Positions 62,906 through 64,000 of a DNA stretch of 64,000 bases are shown here, piece by piece. The stretch is from assembly GCF_008365385.1 (NCBI RefSeq), contig NZ_QOVF01000001.1, positions 1,116,001-1,180,000 of the forward strand, in the 5' to 3' direction. Under the pieces are notes generated by a model. That model was not told where the DNA came from. It saw only the letters and a program-made list of their open reading frames with translations, and ran no database searches. A program made the position numbers and the translations under genes. The DNA comes from Halopseudomonas laoshanensis. Its GTDB lineage: Bacteria; Pseudomonadota; Gammaproteobacteria; Pseudomonadales; Pseudomonadaceae. Numbering within the stretch: position 1 is the first letter of the stretch; each line of letters opens with the position of its first letter.

Positions 62906-64000
62906 AGCTCCGGCCCCATGGAGAAATGCAGCCGGAAGCCCTCGTCAGGCTCGGTGATGGATCGTGCCACATCGACGCGGATCGGGCCTACCGGCGACAC
63001 CCAGCGTACACCCAGGCCAAGACTGGTTTCCCGCGGATCTGTTAGCGAGTCCATGGCATTACCGTGATCGACAAAGACTGCGCCGCGCCATTTATCAATA
63101 AACTCGTATTGATATTCGACGCTGGTCGCTACTAGATATCGACCGCCGATACGTTCGCCGGATTCATCAGTGGGCGCGAGCGTGCGGAAGTCGTAACCGC
63201 GCACGCTCTGATCACCGCCGGCAAAAAAGCGCAGCGAAGGCGGCAGGCTGTCGAAGCTTTCGCTACCAATGGCGCCAATACTGGCGCGCGACAGCAGGCG
63301 ATGTTTGTCAAATAGCGTGTACAGACCTTTAGCGCTGGCGTTAACCCGCACGAAATCAAAATCGGCGAGCACGCCCTCTTTCGCGCCTTGCAGGTCGAGC
63401 ATCAGGCTGTAGCCCTTGGACGGATCGATGCTGTTGTCGCTAACCGTGCGCTGCAATAACAGGCTGGGAATCAACAATGTGCTTTGCCCGGACTCATTAC
63501 CTAACGAGAAACGTTCCTGCTCCAGGCGCAGCCCAATCACCCGCTCCCAGCCGCTGTCTAACGTTCGCAGTAATTGCGCACCCACAGTGAAGCTGCGCGT
63601 TTCAACATCATCGATTTCTTCGTCCTGAAAGCCGGTAAAGAAGCGCAGCGAATGGCTTTGCGGTGGGTCCAGGGGGATCTGGTACCAGGTGCTGATCTGC
63701 TGCCGCGGAGCGGACACCTCCAGATCGGCGCCGCGCGAATGGCCCTGCGGATTGATCCAGTGTTGCGTCCAGTTAACCTTGGCGCGTGGGCCGACGTCAG
63801 TCGAGAAACCACCCCCAAAGCCCAGAGAGTGCTGGTCGCGCTCGCGTATTTCAACGTTGACCGGGATCAGTCCATCCTCTGCTGTATTGGCGGAGGCAGA
63901 GACCTGGACGGTTTCAAAATAGCCGCTGGACAGCAAATCACGGTTCAGCTCTGCCAGCAGGTCGGCATCATAGGGTACGCCGGTGCGAAAACGCACCATA
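62902..64000 (-). CDS. tamA: Translocation and assembly module subunit TamA, C-terminal part
   Basis: The last 366 or so residues; the start lies beyond the right edge. The piece covers the end of the POTRA region (VPYDADLLAELNRDLLSSGYFETVQVSA) and the Omp85 barrel, with SLRFFAGGDQSVRGYDF (the VRGY loop-6 motif) and LGLGVRWVSPVGPIRVDVA before the C-terminus. TamA is the outer-membrane partner of TamB. Confidence 0.95.
   Translation of the reverse strand, partial: MVRFRTGVPYDADLLAELNRDLLSSGYFETVQVSASANTAEDGLIPVNVEIRERDQHSLGFGGGFSTDVGPRAKVNWTQHWINPQGHSRGADLEVSAPRQQISTWYQIPLDPPQSHSLRFFTGFQDEEIDDVETRSFTVGAQLLRTLDSGWERVIGLRLEQERFSLGNESGQSTLLIPSLLLQRTVSDNSIDPSKGYSLMLDLQGAKEGVLADFDFVRVNASAKGLYTLFDKHRLLSRASIGAIGSESFDSLPPSLRFFAGGDQSVRGYDFRTLAPTDESGERIGGRYLVATSVEYQYEFIDKWRGAVFVDHGNAMDSLTDPRETSLGLGVRWVSPVGPIRVDVARSITEPDEGFRLHFSMGPEL

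Overview
The window reads as chromosomal DNA of a GC-rich gammaproteobacterium. Several blocks point to the family Pseudomonadaceae: gacA-type regulator/uvrC/pgsA followed by tRNA-Gly, a yccA-tusDCBE block, an ExbB with an N-terminal extension, a YebG-type SOS gene, and an imelysin/di-haem oxidoreductase iron cluster. A marine or Halopseudomonas-like lineage is possible, but that is inference. No prophage, transposase, CRISPR array or recognised defence system was seen.

Layout, left to right. 1-1.3 kb: the start of a RIO kinase and an M14 peptidase. 1.5-4.5 kb: a tight operon of a CstA-family transporter, a tiny Cys-tailed protein and an ArsA-type ATPase. 4.5-9.4 kb: a TetR regulator divergent from an RND adaptor/pump pair, with nested inverted repeats between them. 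9.5-13.9 kb: a GGDEF cyclase, an orphan periplasmic binding protein, a thioredoxin-like membrane protein, a thioesterase-like protein and a glutathione transferase. 14-19.6 kb: a putative operon of a membrane protein, a winged-helix regulator, ExbB, ExbD, a TonB/TolA-like protein and a large lipoprotein with LprI-like and ankyrin parts. 19.7-22.9 kb: two phospholipase D superfamily enzymes flank a tiny gene that has its own Fur-box-like site. 23-27.2 kb: a CASTOR/POLLUX-type channel, tusDCBE for tRNA 2-thiolation, and a Bax-inhibitor-1 family gene.

27.3-30.8 kb: tRNA-Ser, a duplicated tRNA 3' end enclosing a run of six mini-hairpins, LexA-controlled yebG, an AT-rich gap, and a nitroreductase-like plus polysaccharide pyruvyl transferase pair. 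30.9-36.9 kb: a FadL-type porin, a DnaQ-like exonuclease with a CBS/nucleotidyltransferase signalling protein, and prpE. 37-43.6 kb: gacA/uvrY, uvrC, pgsA and tRNA-Gly, then a two-subunit sodium:solute symporter and a small membrane protein, then tRNA-Cys and tRNA-Leu. 43.8-47.9 kb: a YihY/BrkB membrane protein, glutathione reductase, a TRIC-type channel, a PCuAC copper chaperone and a PilZ protein.

47.9-53 kb: a Fur-box-headed iron cluster (imelysin, di-haem oxidoreductase, second imelysin, DUF1513). 53-58.6 kb: dodecin, a hexose-phosphate mutarotase, a sodium symporter led by a TPP riboswitch, a Baeyer-Villiger-type monooxygenase and WrbA. 58.6-64 kb: thiol peroxidase, then tamB and tamA, the latter cut by the window end.

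Recurring themes are iron and metal handling (TonB system, imelysins, two Fur-like boxes, PCuAC), redox defence (gor, tpx, wrbA, GST) and envelope maintenance (TamAB, Cls, BrkB). Starts were moved from the longest reading frame where a ribosome binding site or the family's usual N-terminus supported it; each such case is stated.
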